Under the pieces are notes generated by a model, which did not search any database, was not told the origin of the DNA, and was given only the letters and a program-made list of their open reading frames with translations. DNA of 64,000 bases. Source: G963662605 sp963667005. Lineage in GTDB: Bacteria; Bacteroidota; Ignavibacteria; Ignavibacteriales; Ignavibacteriaceae. This document shows positions 43,185-51,575 of this stretch, piece after piece (within the stretch, counting starts at the first letter, position 1; every line of letters begins with the position of its first letter). The stretch covers positions 1,302,001 through 1,366,000 of the forward strand of contig OY762937.1 of assembly GCA_963667005.1 (NCBI GenBank), written 5' to 3'. Position numbers and translations under genes: made by a program.

Positions 43185-45140
43185 ATGCGGCAGGAAACGA
43201 TTCAGTCCGGGGTGATCCTTAATGAGTTTACTACGCATTCCGGGAGTGAAATATTTCCTGCGGCAGCGTTCGGTGAACTTGAACGCGGGGTTTTTGCTGC
43301 TCTCGAGACATATTCCAATGTGCATCGTGGTAGCGGCCACTGGTCAAAAGTTTCGACTGAGTTGTATGAGCAGTCACGTCAAATAGTATTAGACTATCTT
43401 GGGTTGCCGGCTTCTTTATATACGGTTGTTTTTTCAACACCCGCAGGCGCAGAGCTGCTCATTAGTCAATGCGCACGGGATAGTTATTCTTGTTTATCCA
43501 GCGCGGATTTTGGTCTTAACATCGGCGTGCGTGCCGTAGCCGTAAAGTATAAAGAACTAAAAAAGGACATGCAATTTCCAACCGGCGGTGGAACCGCCCG
43601 CTTAATCTCTCCGGACTGGGTGGTCTGGGCAAAGCCTCCACACAAATTTGAAGCCGGGACTCCGGCGATTATGAATGTTATTACATTTGCTCTCGCTCTT
43701 AAGTTGGCGAAGAAGTATGGAAAAAGACTATTCAGCAGTTCTTGGGGTATTGATTTACTTCATGGTTTCTCATATGATGGATTGACGGGCAGGGGTGCTT
43801 TGTCAGCGCTGAGGGGTGATTATATCGGAGCTTCGCTGCAAATCCCGGTCAAGTCCGGAAATAAACGATTTATTAATCTTGATAATGCCGCAAGCAATCC
43901 ATCGTTTATGCCGGTTTGGAATGCTTACATTAATTCTGTTTGTCACAATGAAGTAGAAATTAAGAACATCATCGAGGAGGTTCGCTTTATAGCCGCCGAA
44001 TATTTTGGCGCACCTCTGAATGAGTATGAGATTATTTTTACGTCGAATACCACGCAAGCGATAAATATCGCTGCAAAAAACTTAAAACTTTCATTGCCGA
44101 ACAAAGAGCGGTTTGTTGTTCTGAATACTATATCGGAACATAATTCAAATGATCTGCCGTGGCGATCAATCCAGGGTTGTGAACTCATTCGTCTTAACAT
44201 CAATAGTGCGGGGGCTCCAGATGTTGAAGAATTTGAAAAGCTGTTGGATGCTTATAACACAAAAAAAGTATATGGTGAAAAGCGAATTCAATTAGCTGCT
44301 GTTACAGCCATTTCGAATGTCCTCGGTAATTTTAACAATCTGCAAGTTCTTGGTGAGTTAGCTACACGATATAACGTTAATCTGCTGGTTGATGCTGCAC
44401 AACTTGCCGCGCACAGGAAGATTAATATGCAGAGCGCCGGAATATCAATGCTGGCTTTCTCCGGGCATAAGGCATATGCACCGTTCGGAGCCGGAATGTT
44501 GATTATAAAGAAGAACCTGATAAATTTTAACGCAACTGAATTGGAGAAACTCAGGAAAAGCGGAGAAGAAAACAGCGCGGGAATAGCCGCCATGGGTAAG
44601 GCACTACTTCTGCTAAATCAGATTGGGCTGGACGTGATTCGTGAAGAGGAACATGTTCTTACCAAAACTCTGATTGCCGGGATGAAGAAAATTCCCGGCG
44701 TTGTGATATATGGCGGACAAGATGTAACATCGTCTGAATTTGAGAATAGAGGCGCTGTTGTTGCTTTCGAAGTGAAAAAGATGTTCCCGTTTAAGCTCGC
44801 AAAAGACCTCACGGAAGACGGCGGCATCGGCATTAGGTCTGGATGCCATTGCGCGCATATTCTCATTAAGCATCTTATGAAAGTCCCTCCGTTTTTTCAA
44901 AATCTTCAAAAAGTCATAGTTACTTTCTTGCCTAAGACAGAACTTCCTGGTGTCGCACGAGTAAGTTTAGGCATTGAAAATACCGAGACTGATGTGCAGG
45001 AATTTCTGCAGACTCTTGAAAAAATTGCTTTAAAAAGACATGGGCGAGGCTCAGGAAACCGCTCCCAAGAAAAAAAGACGGACATGAAACCGCAAATGAA
45101 CAAATTTATATGCGAAAGAAAAGTCAAAGTTTTTGGGTGA
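43185..45140 (+). CDS. Double class-V aminotransferase-fold protein (cysteine desulfurase/SufS-like)
   Basis: 651 residues from the ATG at 43185. Residues about 228-640 are a complete class-V PLP enzyme: FINLDNAASNP, FTSNTTQAINIAA, LLVDAAQLAAHRKINM, PLP lysine K429 in SGHKAYAPFGAG, and RSGCHCAH (C554/C556) at the position of the SufS/CsdA active-site loop. Residues 20-225 look like a second, shortened copy of the same fold: SNVHRGSGHWSKVSTELYEQSR, VVFSTPAGAELL and FEAGTPAIMNVITFALAL. The middle section that should hold the PLP lysine is missing. The gene thus looks like a fusion of a degenerate and an intact copy. Sulfur mobilisation or a beta-lyase activity is plausible. No suf/isc genes are nearby. 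A strong terminator follows. Confidence 0.8.
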   Translation: MRQETIQSGVILNEFTTHSGSEIFPAAAFGELERGVFAALETYSNVHRGSGHWSKVSTELYEQSRQIVLDYLGLPASLYTVVFSTPAGAELLISQCARDSYSCLSSADFGLNIGVRAVAVKYKELKKDMQFPTGGGTARLISPDWVVWAKPPHKFEAGTPAIMNVITFALALKLAKKYGKRLFSSSWGIDLLHGFSYDGLTGRGALSALRGDYIGASLQIPVKSGNKRFINLDNAASNPSFMPVWNAYINSVCHNEVEIKNIIEEVRFIAAEYFGAPLNEYEIIFTSNTTQAINIAAKNLKLSLPNKERFVVLNTISEHNSNDLPWRSIQGCELIRLNINSAGAPDVEEFEKLLDAYNTKKVYGEKRIQLAAVTAISNVLGNFNNLQVLGELATRYNVNLLVDAAQLAAHRKINMQSAGISMLAFSGHKAYAPFGAGMLIIKKNLINFNATELEKLRKSGEENSAGIAAMGKALLLLNQIGLDVIREEEHVLTKTLIAGMKKIPGVVIYGGQDVTSSEFENRGAVVAFEVKKMFPFKLAKDLTEDGGIGIRSGCHCAHILIKHLMKVPPFFQNLQKVIVTFLPKTELPGVARVSLGIENTETDVQEFLQTLEKIALKRHGRGSGNRSQEKKTDMKPQMNKFICERKVKVFG

Positions 45141-45165
45141 TTTACCCTGTCTTATTAAATATTGG

Positions 45166-45197
45166 ATGCCTGTCGTAATATGACAGGCATTATTTTT
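45166..45197 (+). terminator. Rho-independent terminator
   Basis: Perfect 9-bp arms ATGCCTGTC (45166-45174) and GACAGGCAT (45182-45190) around a 7-nt loop, followed by TATTTTT. It ends the aminotransferase-like gene. Confidence 0.85.
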
Positions 45198-45333
45198 ATA
45201 TGTAATTCCCAATTATCCTGTATACTATATTGCCGCTGTATTCCGGAACAAGCAAATTCTAAAAATTAATTTTGCCGCTTTAATTTTGCGGCTATATATT
45301 CGTGTGTGTGAATAAGATGGGTTTGGTATATCT

Positions 45334-46179
45334 ATGCTTAGAATAGGTACATGCAGCTGGAAATATGAGTCGTGGAAGGATCTGGTGTATTCGCCTGATT
45401 GTTCCAATTACCTTGCTGAGTATTCCCGGCAATTTAATACGGTTGAAATTGACCAGTGGTTCTGGTCGCTGAGCGGCTCCACAAAACCGGCGATGCCTCA
45501 GAGGGCTGTTGTTGAAGAGTATGTTCATTCTGTCCCCGATGATTTCCGGTTCACCATTAAAATTCCGAACAGTATAACACTTACGCACTTTTATCAAAAA
45601 GATAAATCAGGCTCACTCGTCGCGAATCCGTATTTTCTTGACCCTGAATTATTTTCACAATTCCTGGACACGCTGAAACCGATGAAAGATAAACTCGGCC
45701 CATTGATGTTTCAATTCGAGTATCTTAACAAACAGAAGATGAGTGGACTTCCGGAATTTATAAAGAAATTCGAAACATTCATTAAAAGTATCGACCGGAA
45801 TTTCGAGTATGGTATCGAACTGCGCAATCCTTATTATCTGAAAAAAGAATATTTTGAGTTCCTGAGGCGAAATAATGTTTGCATGGTATTTCTTCAGGGA
45901 TATTTCATGAATCCGGTGTGGGAGGTATTTGAAACAGCAAAGCCGTTTCTTGAAAACACTATTATCATCCGCCTCCACGGCGAGGATAGAAAAGGTATTG
46001 AAGAACGAAGCGGTGGAATATGGGACCAAATACTGATGCACCGCGATGCAGAACTCGTCAAGCTTAAAGAAATGCTCGCTTATCTGCAATCAAAAGAAGT
46101 TGATATTTATCTTAACGTCAACAATCATTATGAGGGAAGCGCACCGAGGACGATACAAAAAATTCTTTCGATGTTGTGA
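45334..46179 (+). CDS. DUF72 (YecE-like) protein
   Basis: 281 residues of the DUF72/YecE family, a TIM-barrel fold of unknown biochemical role. The diagnostic start is RIGTCSWKYESWKDLVY, followed by YSRQFNTVEIDQWFW; the C-terminal part has the NNHYEGSAP block. It is cytoplasmic with no signal. It stands alone on the + strand, after a terminator and 97 bp before the next gene, so a functional link with its neighbours is not shown. Confidence 0.88.
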   Translation: MLRIGTCSWKYESWKDLVYSPDCSNYLAEYSRQFNTVEIDQWFWSLSGSTKPAMPQRAVVEEYVHSVPDDFRFTIKIPNSITLTHFYQKDKSGSLVANPYFLDPELFSQFLDTLKPMKDKLGPLMFQFEYLNKQKMSGLPEFIKKFETFIKSIDRNFEYGIELRNPYYLKKEYFEFLRRNNVCMVFLQGYFMNPVWEVFETAKPFLENTIIIRLHGEDRKGIEERSGGIWDQILMHRDAELVKLKEMLAYLQSKEVDIYLNVNNHYEGSAPRTIQKILSML

Positions 46180-46276
46180 AATTGTAGAAGGGCGATACCG
46201 GAACTCAGTTTGTCCCGGTGCGGTTTATATTTGTGTGCTCCGGTGATACAAGAATTTGTGATAAAGGATGGCAGCG

Positions 46277-47488
46277 ATGACCCGGTACAATTTGCAAAAA
46301 GGATTTACGGCACTTCGTGAGGAGAGGCTGAGGTATGTGCGTCCTTACACGTTCAACACCCCAATAGTTATGTCTGCAGAAACCGCGGGTGAATTAAAAA
46401 CCCTTGGAGTGATACTGCATAAAACAATCAGGCGTGTGACCGACCACTATCTCGACTATCTCAGTATTTTCCCCCGCAGTACAAGGGAACTGGAGATTCT
46501 TAAAATCTTAGAGAAATATCCATACACCGTCGGTTCGTTTCGGGGCGACTTTGTTATATCGCGTCACGGAAAAGTTAAGGTTATTGAGCTTAATGCGCGA
46601 CAGCCTTTGAACGGCTATTTTGAAACGGCATACTTTTACAATTTGGCAGCAGAGCAAACGCGCGGACTCGGTATTCGCGGAATCAGCGGCTATTATTCAC
46701 GCTTTAACCGTTATGTGCTTTCACGTTTAGCTGATAAAAAAAGAGTCTGCGTTGTATATGATTCATCCAAGCCGGGGGACAGAAAGTTTTATCCGGATTT
46801 GTTCCGTATCGCCGGAAGCCCCTGTCATCTAATAAAAATTGCCGATTTGCGTAAGAAAGCAAACCTGCTGAAAGATGCACTGGTGATTTGTGAGTTTGAG
46901 TTTGAAGAGATATTCACCCTGACGGATGATGAGGTGGAACTGCTTGCCCGCCATGATTGCTTGAATTATCTGAGACCTGCATTAACTTCGGGAAGTAAAC
47001 TGTTTTTCTGCATGTTGACGGATGAGGACTTTTTGAAGGAAGTGCTGAATCCAAAAGAAACAGCCCTCGTCAAAAAGTATATCGTTCCTACATATACTTT
47101 GCATAGCGATACTCCCGTATGGAAGGATGTTCGGAAAAACAAAAACGGATATATCATCAAGCATCAGAATAAAGGAATGTCCGAGGATGTATACGCGGGC
47201 AGTACCATGTCGGAGAGGGAATGGAAAAAATTATTTTCTTCCGGTGTGCTTGAAGACATGGTCGTGCAGCAATTTATATTTCAGAAAAGAATCGAGGGCT
47301 TTGTGGGCACTGAACCGAGAGGGGATTATGCTACCGGTATATTATTGTATTGGGATAATGAATTTTTCGGCCCCGGTCTTTACCGCACATGTGATCATCC
47401 GGTGTTCTCCAATAAACACTCGTTTCGCAAGGTTGCCTCTCTGGTGGCCGATAGAGCAACAGTACCTTCGCAAGTGTACTGTTTGTAA
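46277..47488 (+). CDS. ATP-grasp-like protein (circularly permuted type, tentative)
   Basis: 403 residues. The start is set at ATG 46277 because AAAGG (46263-46267) has a 9-nt spacing to it but touches the earlier in-frame ATG at 46268. Near residue 105, DFVISRHGKVKVIELNARQP resembles the ligand block (ExNxR) of glutathionylspermidine-synthase-like and other circularly permuted ATP-grasp proteins. KNGYIIKHQNKGMSEDVYAG near 290 looks like the nucleotide-binding lysine and glycine-rich loop, and VVQQFIFQKRI with TGILLYWDNEFFGPGLYRT resembles the C-terminal part. It would ligate an amine to a carboxylate. The substrate is unknown, and the family call needs a profile search. Confidence 0.55.
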   Translation: MTRYNLQKGFTALREERLRYVRPYTFNTPIVMSAETAGELKTLGVILHKTIRRVTDHYLDYLSIFPRSTRELEILKILEKYPYTVGSFRGDFVISRHGKVKVIELNARQPLNGYFETAYFYNLAAEQTRGLGIRGISGYYSRFNRYVLSRLADKKRVCVVYDSSKPGDRKFYPDLFRIAGSPCHLIKIADLRKKANLLKDALVICEFEFEEIFTLTDDEVELLARHDCLNYLRPALTSGSKLFFCMLTDEDFLKEVLNPKETALVKKYIVPTYTLHSDTPVWKDVRKNKNGYIIKHQNKGMSEDVYAGSTMSEREWKKLFSSGVLEDMVVQQFIFQKRIEGFVGTEPRGDYATGILLYWDNEFFGPGLYRTCDHPVFSNKHSFRKVASLVADRATVPSQVYCL

Positions 47489-47512
47489 AACATCGGACTG
47501 ATAGCTTCTTAA

Positions 47513-47553
47513 AAACAACAAGGAATGAATACGTGATCCACCCCCTGTTGTTT
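47513..47553. terminator. Weak bidirectional terminator candidate
   Basis: AAACAACA (47513-47520) and TGTTGTTT (47546-47553) pair between two convergent genes. The stem can extend with one mismatch. The 25-nt loop and short T tract make it doubtful. Confidence 0.3.
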
Positions 47554-47572
47554 CCGGGAAAATTCCTTGAAA

Positions 47573-47899
47573 TTATCTAACGCGTTTGTTGTGTTTCTTT
47601 ATGTAAATATCGTCGCTTGCCGCGTTTTGTTCGGCCTTGATTTTTTGCGCTTCCCGTCCCGTTATTATGCCATTAGATTCGGCCTTTATTTTATCACGCT
47701 GAATTTTTCTCTGTTCGGCACGAAGTGTTTTAGCTTCCCGGCGGGTTAACTGACCGCTTTTTACACCTTGCCGGATTCGCATTGCCTGATGTATCTGCCG
47801 TTGTGTTATTGCCTGATCTGTGGTTTGCGCGGAAACTTGAGCAATAGCGCCGAGGCTAAGTAAAAGAAAGACGATAATATAATTTCTCAGTGAAAACAT
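47573..47899 (-). CDS. Small secreted basic helical protein
   Basis: 108 residues. A signal peptide ends VSAQT and a good ribosome site (GGAG, about 5-6 nt before the ATG) supports the gene. The mature part is a very basic amphipathic helix with two similar halves: RQGVKSGQLTRREAKTLRAEQ and NGIITGREAQKIKAEQN. Short envelope proteins with this (K/D)G-x-(L/I)T-x-R-E-A repeat are common in Bacteroidota and some Proteobacteria, but no function is known to me. It is transcribed towards the ATP-grasp-like gene (convergent). Confidence 0.72.
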   Translation of the reverse strand: MFSLRNYIIVFLLLSLGAIAQVSAQTTDQAITQRQIHQAMRIRQGVKSGQLTRREAKTLRAEQRKIQRDKIKAESNGIITGREAQKIKAEQNAASDDIYIKKHNKRVR

Positions 47900-48085
47900 A
47901 TAAGCTCCAAATATTTATGTATTCGAATATTGGACAAGAAAAACACATCCCCGGTTTAATGATAATTAATTCTGTACAGTGTTGAAATTGGTTCACTATT
48001 TCCTGAAATTAAATTGCAGATTAATGATTTTATCAATAAGAGTTTTACATTTAAAGACAGCCTCGTATTGTAAGGTATATATATC

Positions 48086-49576
48086 GTGAATTATTTAACA
48101 TCTATTCCGTGTGGCAATACTATCCCCTTGGATAATCCCCACGCGGTTTCCGTAAGCCTGCCGACTATAGCAGATGTTTGCGGTTATGAAGAAAACACCG
48201 AAGAGGTAATCCAAAAACTGAAGTCGGCTTACCCGCGTTTCCGGAGAAGTCAATATGTTAATAAAGTCGTGGATTATGTTAAGCGGCAAAAAGGTTTGCC
48301 TGAAAGTTATGATCTGATTCCGGTATGTTCCGAATCTGCAGTTGAACTGATTAAGAAAATTACCCGGATAGAATTTGAATATTACGCTATAGACGATATT
48401 TGTTTTGTTCAGGTTAACCACGATTCACCTCACGGCACCGCTATCAAATCTGTCATCCAGAACATAGGACTCATCCCTTCATCAAGAAAAGCCGAGCATT
48501 TTCTGTTTTCGAATTTGCTAATTGCTGAAAAATTTGTAGAAAAGAAAGAGATAGAAACACCCTCTTTCAAAATTCGGGAAAGGCTTGCAGAAGCATACCA
48601 AAATACTATCGTGGAGAATATTTATCTCTGTAATACAGGTATGAATGCTATTTACTCGGCGGTAGAAGGTGTCCGGAGAATCCAAAAGCGGCACGGTAGA
48701 AATATTTTTGTCCAGCTCGGCTGGCTGTATCTGGATACGATGGAGATTATAGAAAAGTACTGCGATGAAAAACATGTGATACAAAATGTCGGCAGTATGG
48801 ATGAGCTTACTGCGTGGCTGAAAATACATGGTTCTGAAGTTGCGGGAGTTATTACTGAAGTCCCGTTGAATCCGCAGATAAAAGTCTTCGATCTTCCACT
48901 ATTGTCTCGTTTGGCCTCTCAATATAATTTTCCGGTTATAATTGATGCTACCATAGGGACACCATTCAATGTTGAAACTATAGAGTATTGCGACATTGTC
49001 GTTGAAAGCCTCACGAAATTCGCGTCAGGTAATGCCGACCTGCTCATGGGCGCGGTGATTGTAAAAAACAACAACAGACTTCCCGAAGATGTGAATCAAG
49101 AATTACCGGCAATAGTTGAAACTCCTTTTATCGGCGATGTGGAAAGACTCGCCTACAGTATCGGCGGATATGAGAACAGAGTCCGGGCTATTGCTGCTAA
49201 CACTGCACTGCTGATCACAGAACTAAAAAAACAAAAGCATATCTCTCAGTTATTGTCAGTTCTCGCAGATGATTCAATTGATAATTTCAAAAAGATATGT
49301 AAAGGTGAAAACTGTATCCCGGGAGTAATCTCGATTGTGTTCGACAACGAATTAAAATATTACTACGATAGAATGAGGCTGCCGAAAGGTCCGAGTTTCG
49401 GAACTGAATTCACGCTTGCGATGCCGTATATTTATCTTGCTCATTATGAACTGACGAAATCATCTGAAGGCAAAAAGCATCTTGCCGACATCAATTTGCA
49501 TTCTGAGTTATTGCGGGTGAGTGTTGGTATGGAAAACACAGACGAATTGATAAAAATTTTTACTGAAATAGCATAG
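48086..49576 (+). CDS. Cystathionine gamma-synthase-like PLP enzyme with N-terminal extension
   Basis: 496 residues, starting at a GTG preceded by TAAGG. The N-terminal about 150 residues contain the block NPHAVSVSLPTIADVCGYE, which I recall from the fungal/bacterial STR2-like branch of cystathionine gamma-synthases. Residues 170-495 are a Cys/Met-metabolism PLP-dependent fold: NTGMNAIYSAVEG, VPLNPQIKVFDLPLLSRLA, IIDATIGTP, PLP lysine K311 in SLTKFASGNADLLMG, and C-terminal LRVSVGMEN. The expected reaction is gamma-replacement or elimination on an activated homoserine or Cys derivative in the cytoplasm. No other methionine gene is near. The 3' end is convergent with the small membrane protein gene at 49579, 2 bp away. 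Confidence 0.85.
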   Translation: MNYLTSIPCGNTIPLDNPHAVSVSLPTIADVCGYEENTEEVIQKLKSAYPRFRRSQYVNKVVDYVKRQKGLPESYDLIPVCSESAVELIKKITRIEFEYYAIDDICFVQVNHDSPHGTAIKSVIQNIGLIPSSRKAEHFLFSNLLIAEKFVEKKEIETPSFKIRERLAEAYQNTIVENIYLCNTGMNAIYSAVEGVRRIQKRHGRNIFVQLGWLYLDTMEIIEKYCDEKHVIQNVGSMDELTAWLKIHGSEVAGVITEVPLNPQIKVFDLPLLSRLASQYNFPVIIDATIGTPFNVETIEYCDIVVESLTKFASGNADLLMGAVIVKNNNRLPEDVNQELPAIVETPFIGDVERLAYSIGGYENRVRAIAANTALLITELKKQKHISQLLSVLADDSIDNFKKICKGENCIPGVISIVFDNELKYYYDRMRLPKGPSFGTEFTLAMPYIYLAHYELTKSSEGKKHLADINLHSELLRVSVGMENTDELIKIFTEIA

Positions 49577-49578
49577 GA

Positions 49579-49968
49579 CTATTTCTTTCTCACCAGTTCC
49601 CGTATTAATGCCGGCGCAATTAATATAAATACCGGAACGAATATCCAGACTTGTCCGGCAAAAATATTGTAAGCCTGTAAAAGCTCCGGCCACGACATAC
49701 CTCTCCGCAAACCTAGACCAAACTCAAAAATTTCAGTCATGACAACCCAGATAATTCCTATCGTCCACGCGTACTTTTGAGTTGAGATTGGAAAACGTTT
49801 TTCGAGGAAGTAAATATATGCGAACAATAGAATTATCAGCGTAAGAGTTGATAGTTGGTGAGCTGCCAGTGAACCGACAAAGGGTTTGTAACCGAAATCG
49901 CGGATTGTGCCGTTTACTATAGCCAACAGCATCATGCCGAACCATGCAAGAGTGTATTTTTTTATCAT
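49579..49968 (-). CDS. Small four-helix membrane protein, unknown
   Basis: 129 residues with four hydrophobic helices (about 5-20, 38-53, 65-82 and 104-122) and a basic C-terminus (ELVRKK). I recognise no domain. Its stop lies 2 bp from the stop of the PLP-enzyme gene on the other strand, and it follows mgsA by 70 bp on the same strand, so it may be co-transcribed with mgsA. Confidence 0.6.
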   Translation of the reverse strand: MIKKYTLAWFGMMLLAIVNGTIRDFGYKPFVGSLAAHQLSTLTLIILLFAYIYFLEKRFPISTQKYAWTIGIIWVVMTEIFEFGLGLRRGMSWPELLQAYNIFAGQVWIFVPVFILIAPALIRELVRKK

Positions 49969-50038
49969 GTGTTATGTGGAAATTTAAAGGGAAGCCGGCG
50001 TATTATCGCCGGCTTCGGTAATTAATGTCGGGAAAGTG

Positions 50039-50500
50039 TTAATCCCATTTGATTTTGCGTTTTTGATATGTCTCATAATCCGGAATCTGCCGTTCATACT
50101 CTTCATCCATCAGGCTTGAAGAAATGATGAAGTCGGCACTTGAGCGGTTGCTTGCGACCGGTATGTTCCAGACTACCGCCATACGGAGCAGAGCTTTTAC
50201 ATCCGAATCGTGCGGCTGTGGCTCAAGCGGATCCCAGAAGAAAATCATAAAGTCAATTTCAAAGCTTGCAATCTTGGCGCCGATTTGCTGATCGCCTCCA
50301 AGCGGGCCGCTCTGGAATCTGGTGACCGGAACACCGATCAATTCGCTGATTGCTCCGCCTGTTGTGCCTGTAGCAAACAGGTTGTGTTTTGCAAGTAATG
50401 CTTTATTGTACTTTACCCATTCTAATAGATCACGTTTTTTATTATCATGCGCCACAAGGGCGATATTTTTCTTTTTCGACATGTGAATCGTTTTATTCAT
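50039..50500 (-). CDS. mgsA: Methylglyoxal synthase
   Basis: 153 residues, matching the usual length of about 150. It converts dihydroxyacetone phosphate to methylglyoxal and phosphate, bypassing lower glycolysis when phosphate is short. Family motifs: NIALVAHDNKK, phosphate-binding ATGTTGG, catalytic Asp in SGPLGGDQQIGA, and PHDSDVKALLR. The ATG at 50500 is chosen because an AAGG site precedes it by 6 nt; in-frame ATGs at 50506 and 50482 are alternatives. An 85-bp symmetric element (50537-50621) lies directly upstream. Confidence 0.93.
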   Translation of the reverse strand: MNKTIHMSKKKNIALVAHDNKKRDLLEWVKYNKALLAKHNLFATGTTGGAISELIGVPVTRFQSGPLGGDQQIGAKIASFEIDFMIFFWDPLEPQPHDSDVKALLRMAVVWNIPVASNRSSADFIISSSLMDEEYERQIPDYETYQKRKIKWD

Positions 50501-50536
50501 AACCATCCTTAAAATTATTAGTTACCAACTGTAATA

Positions 50537-50621
50537 TAACGTAAAAAATGTTATCAGTTTTGCCGTATTGAGGTACGTCACTTCCTCAATATTTCCGAAT
50601 ATTAATGCATATTTTACGTTA
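50537..50621. promoter_or_regulatory. Concentric inverted repeats upstream of mgsA
   Basis: The outer arms TAACGTAAAA (50537-50546) and TTTTACGTTA (50612-50621) and the inner arms TATTGAGG (50566-50573) and CCTCAATA (50584-50591) share the same centre (about 50579). Both arm pairs are perfect. It may be a paired operator, a 5' UTR hairpin of mgsA, or a small repeat element. Confidence 0.5.
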
Positions 50622-50756
50622 ATAGGGGGAGGGTAGAGTGCAAACAGCAATATTTGATTTCAGCGCTCCACTCCTTATATTTCACAATAAACATTAAGCA
50701 AATTGGAATGACTTGATTGGGAGCAAAAAGCCTGACGCGGCCGGAATGGTTGTCGC

Positions 50757-51557
50757 ATGGTAAATAAAACAATAGATTGCCGGGTATGCGGCGCACAATC
50801 TGATAAAGTTTTTGATGCACGGATAATGAATACTCATGAAATTTCATATTATCATTGTCCGAATTGTGGCTTTCTTCAGACGGAAAAACCCTACTGGTTA
50901 GAGGAGGCTTATAATGAGTCCATTAATAGCTCCGATACAGGATTAGTCGGCCGAAACCTTGTTTTTTCGGGCATAACAGCAGGTATTTTATATCTATTCT
51001 TTGGTAAAAAGGGGACATACCTCGATTATGCCGGCGGGTATGGACTTTTCGTCAGATTGATGAGAGATATTGGATTCGATTTTTATTGGGATGATCAATA
51101 TACTCCAAATTTAATGGCAAAGGGATTTGAGTATAAGCCGGGAATGCCGGTTGACCTGGTTACCATGTATGAAGTATTTGAACACTTCGCAGATCCTATC
51201 CCGGAGATTGAAAAAGTTTTACAGATTTCGAAAAATGTGCTCTTTACGACTGAACTACTCCCGGCTATTCTGCCCCGGCCGGAGGATTGGTGGTATTTCG
51301 GACTCGATCATGGGCAGCATGTTGCGTTTTACTCACACAAATCACTCGAGTTTATCGCTAAGAAATACGGATTGAATTTTTATACAAGCGGTAAGATGCA
51401 TCTTATCACAGCAAAAAAAATCAATCCTGTTTTATATAAAATTGTTGCAACCGTTCCGGGCGGTATTACTGCAAGTTTTATAAAACTGTTGCTGAAATCA
51501 AAATTATGGGAGGATAATGCAAAGATGAAAAATAAAAAAGCGGAAACATCTTCGTGA
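50757..51557 (+). CDS. SAM-dependent methyltransferase with N-terminal zinc-ribbon-like motif
   Basis: 266 residues. The N-terminus has CRVCGA and YHCPNCGF, a four-Cys zinc-binding pair common in methyltransferases of sugar and lipid pathways. The middle has YLDYAGGYGLFVRLMRDIGF (SAM-binding glycine motif) and VDLVTMYEVFEHFADP (post-motif acidic loop), as in Methyltransf_12/23 proteins. The glycosyltransferase gene starts 18 bp later on the same strand, so a role in modifying a surface sugar is likely but unproven. Confidence 0.82.
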   Translation: MVNKTIDCRVCGAQSDKVFDARIMNTHEISYYHCPNCGFLQTEKPYWLEEAYNESINSSDTGLVGRNLVFSGITAGILYLFFGKKGTYLDYAGGYGLFVRLMRDIGFDFYWDDQYTPNLMAKGFEYKPGMPVDLVTMYEVFEHFADPIPEIEKVLQISKNVLFTTELLPAILPRPEDWWYFGLDHGQHVAFYSHKSLEFIAKKYGLNFYTSGKMHLITAKKINPVLYKIVATVPGGITASFIKLLLKSKLWEDNAKMKNKKAETSS

Positions 51558-51575
51558 GATATGTAAGAGTATATT

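Noticed and set aside
45274..45292. GCCGC/GCGGC hairpin upstream of the DUF72 gene
   Set aside because: A five-pair stem without other support; could be chance.
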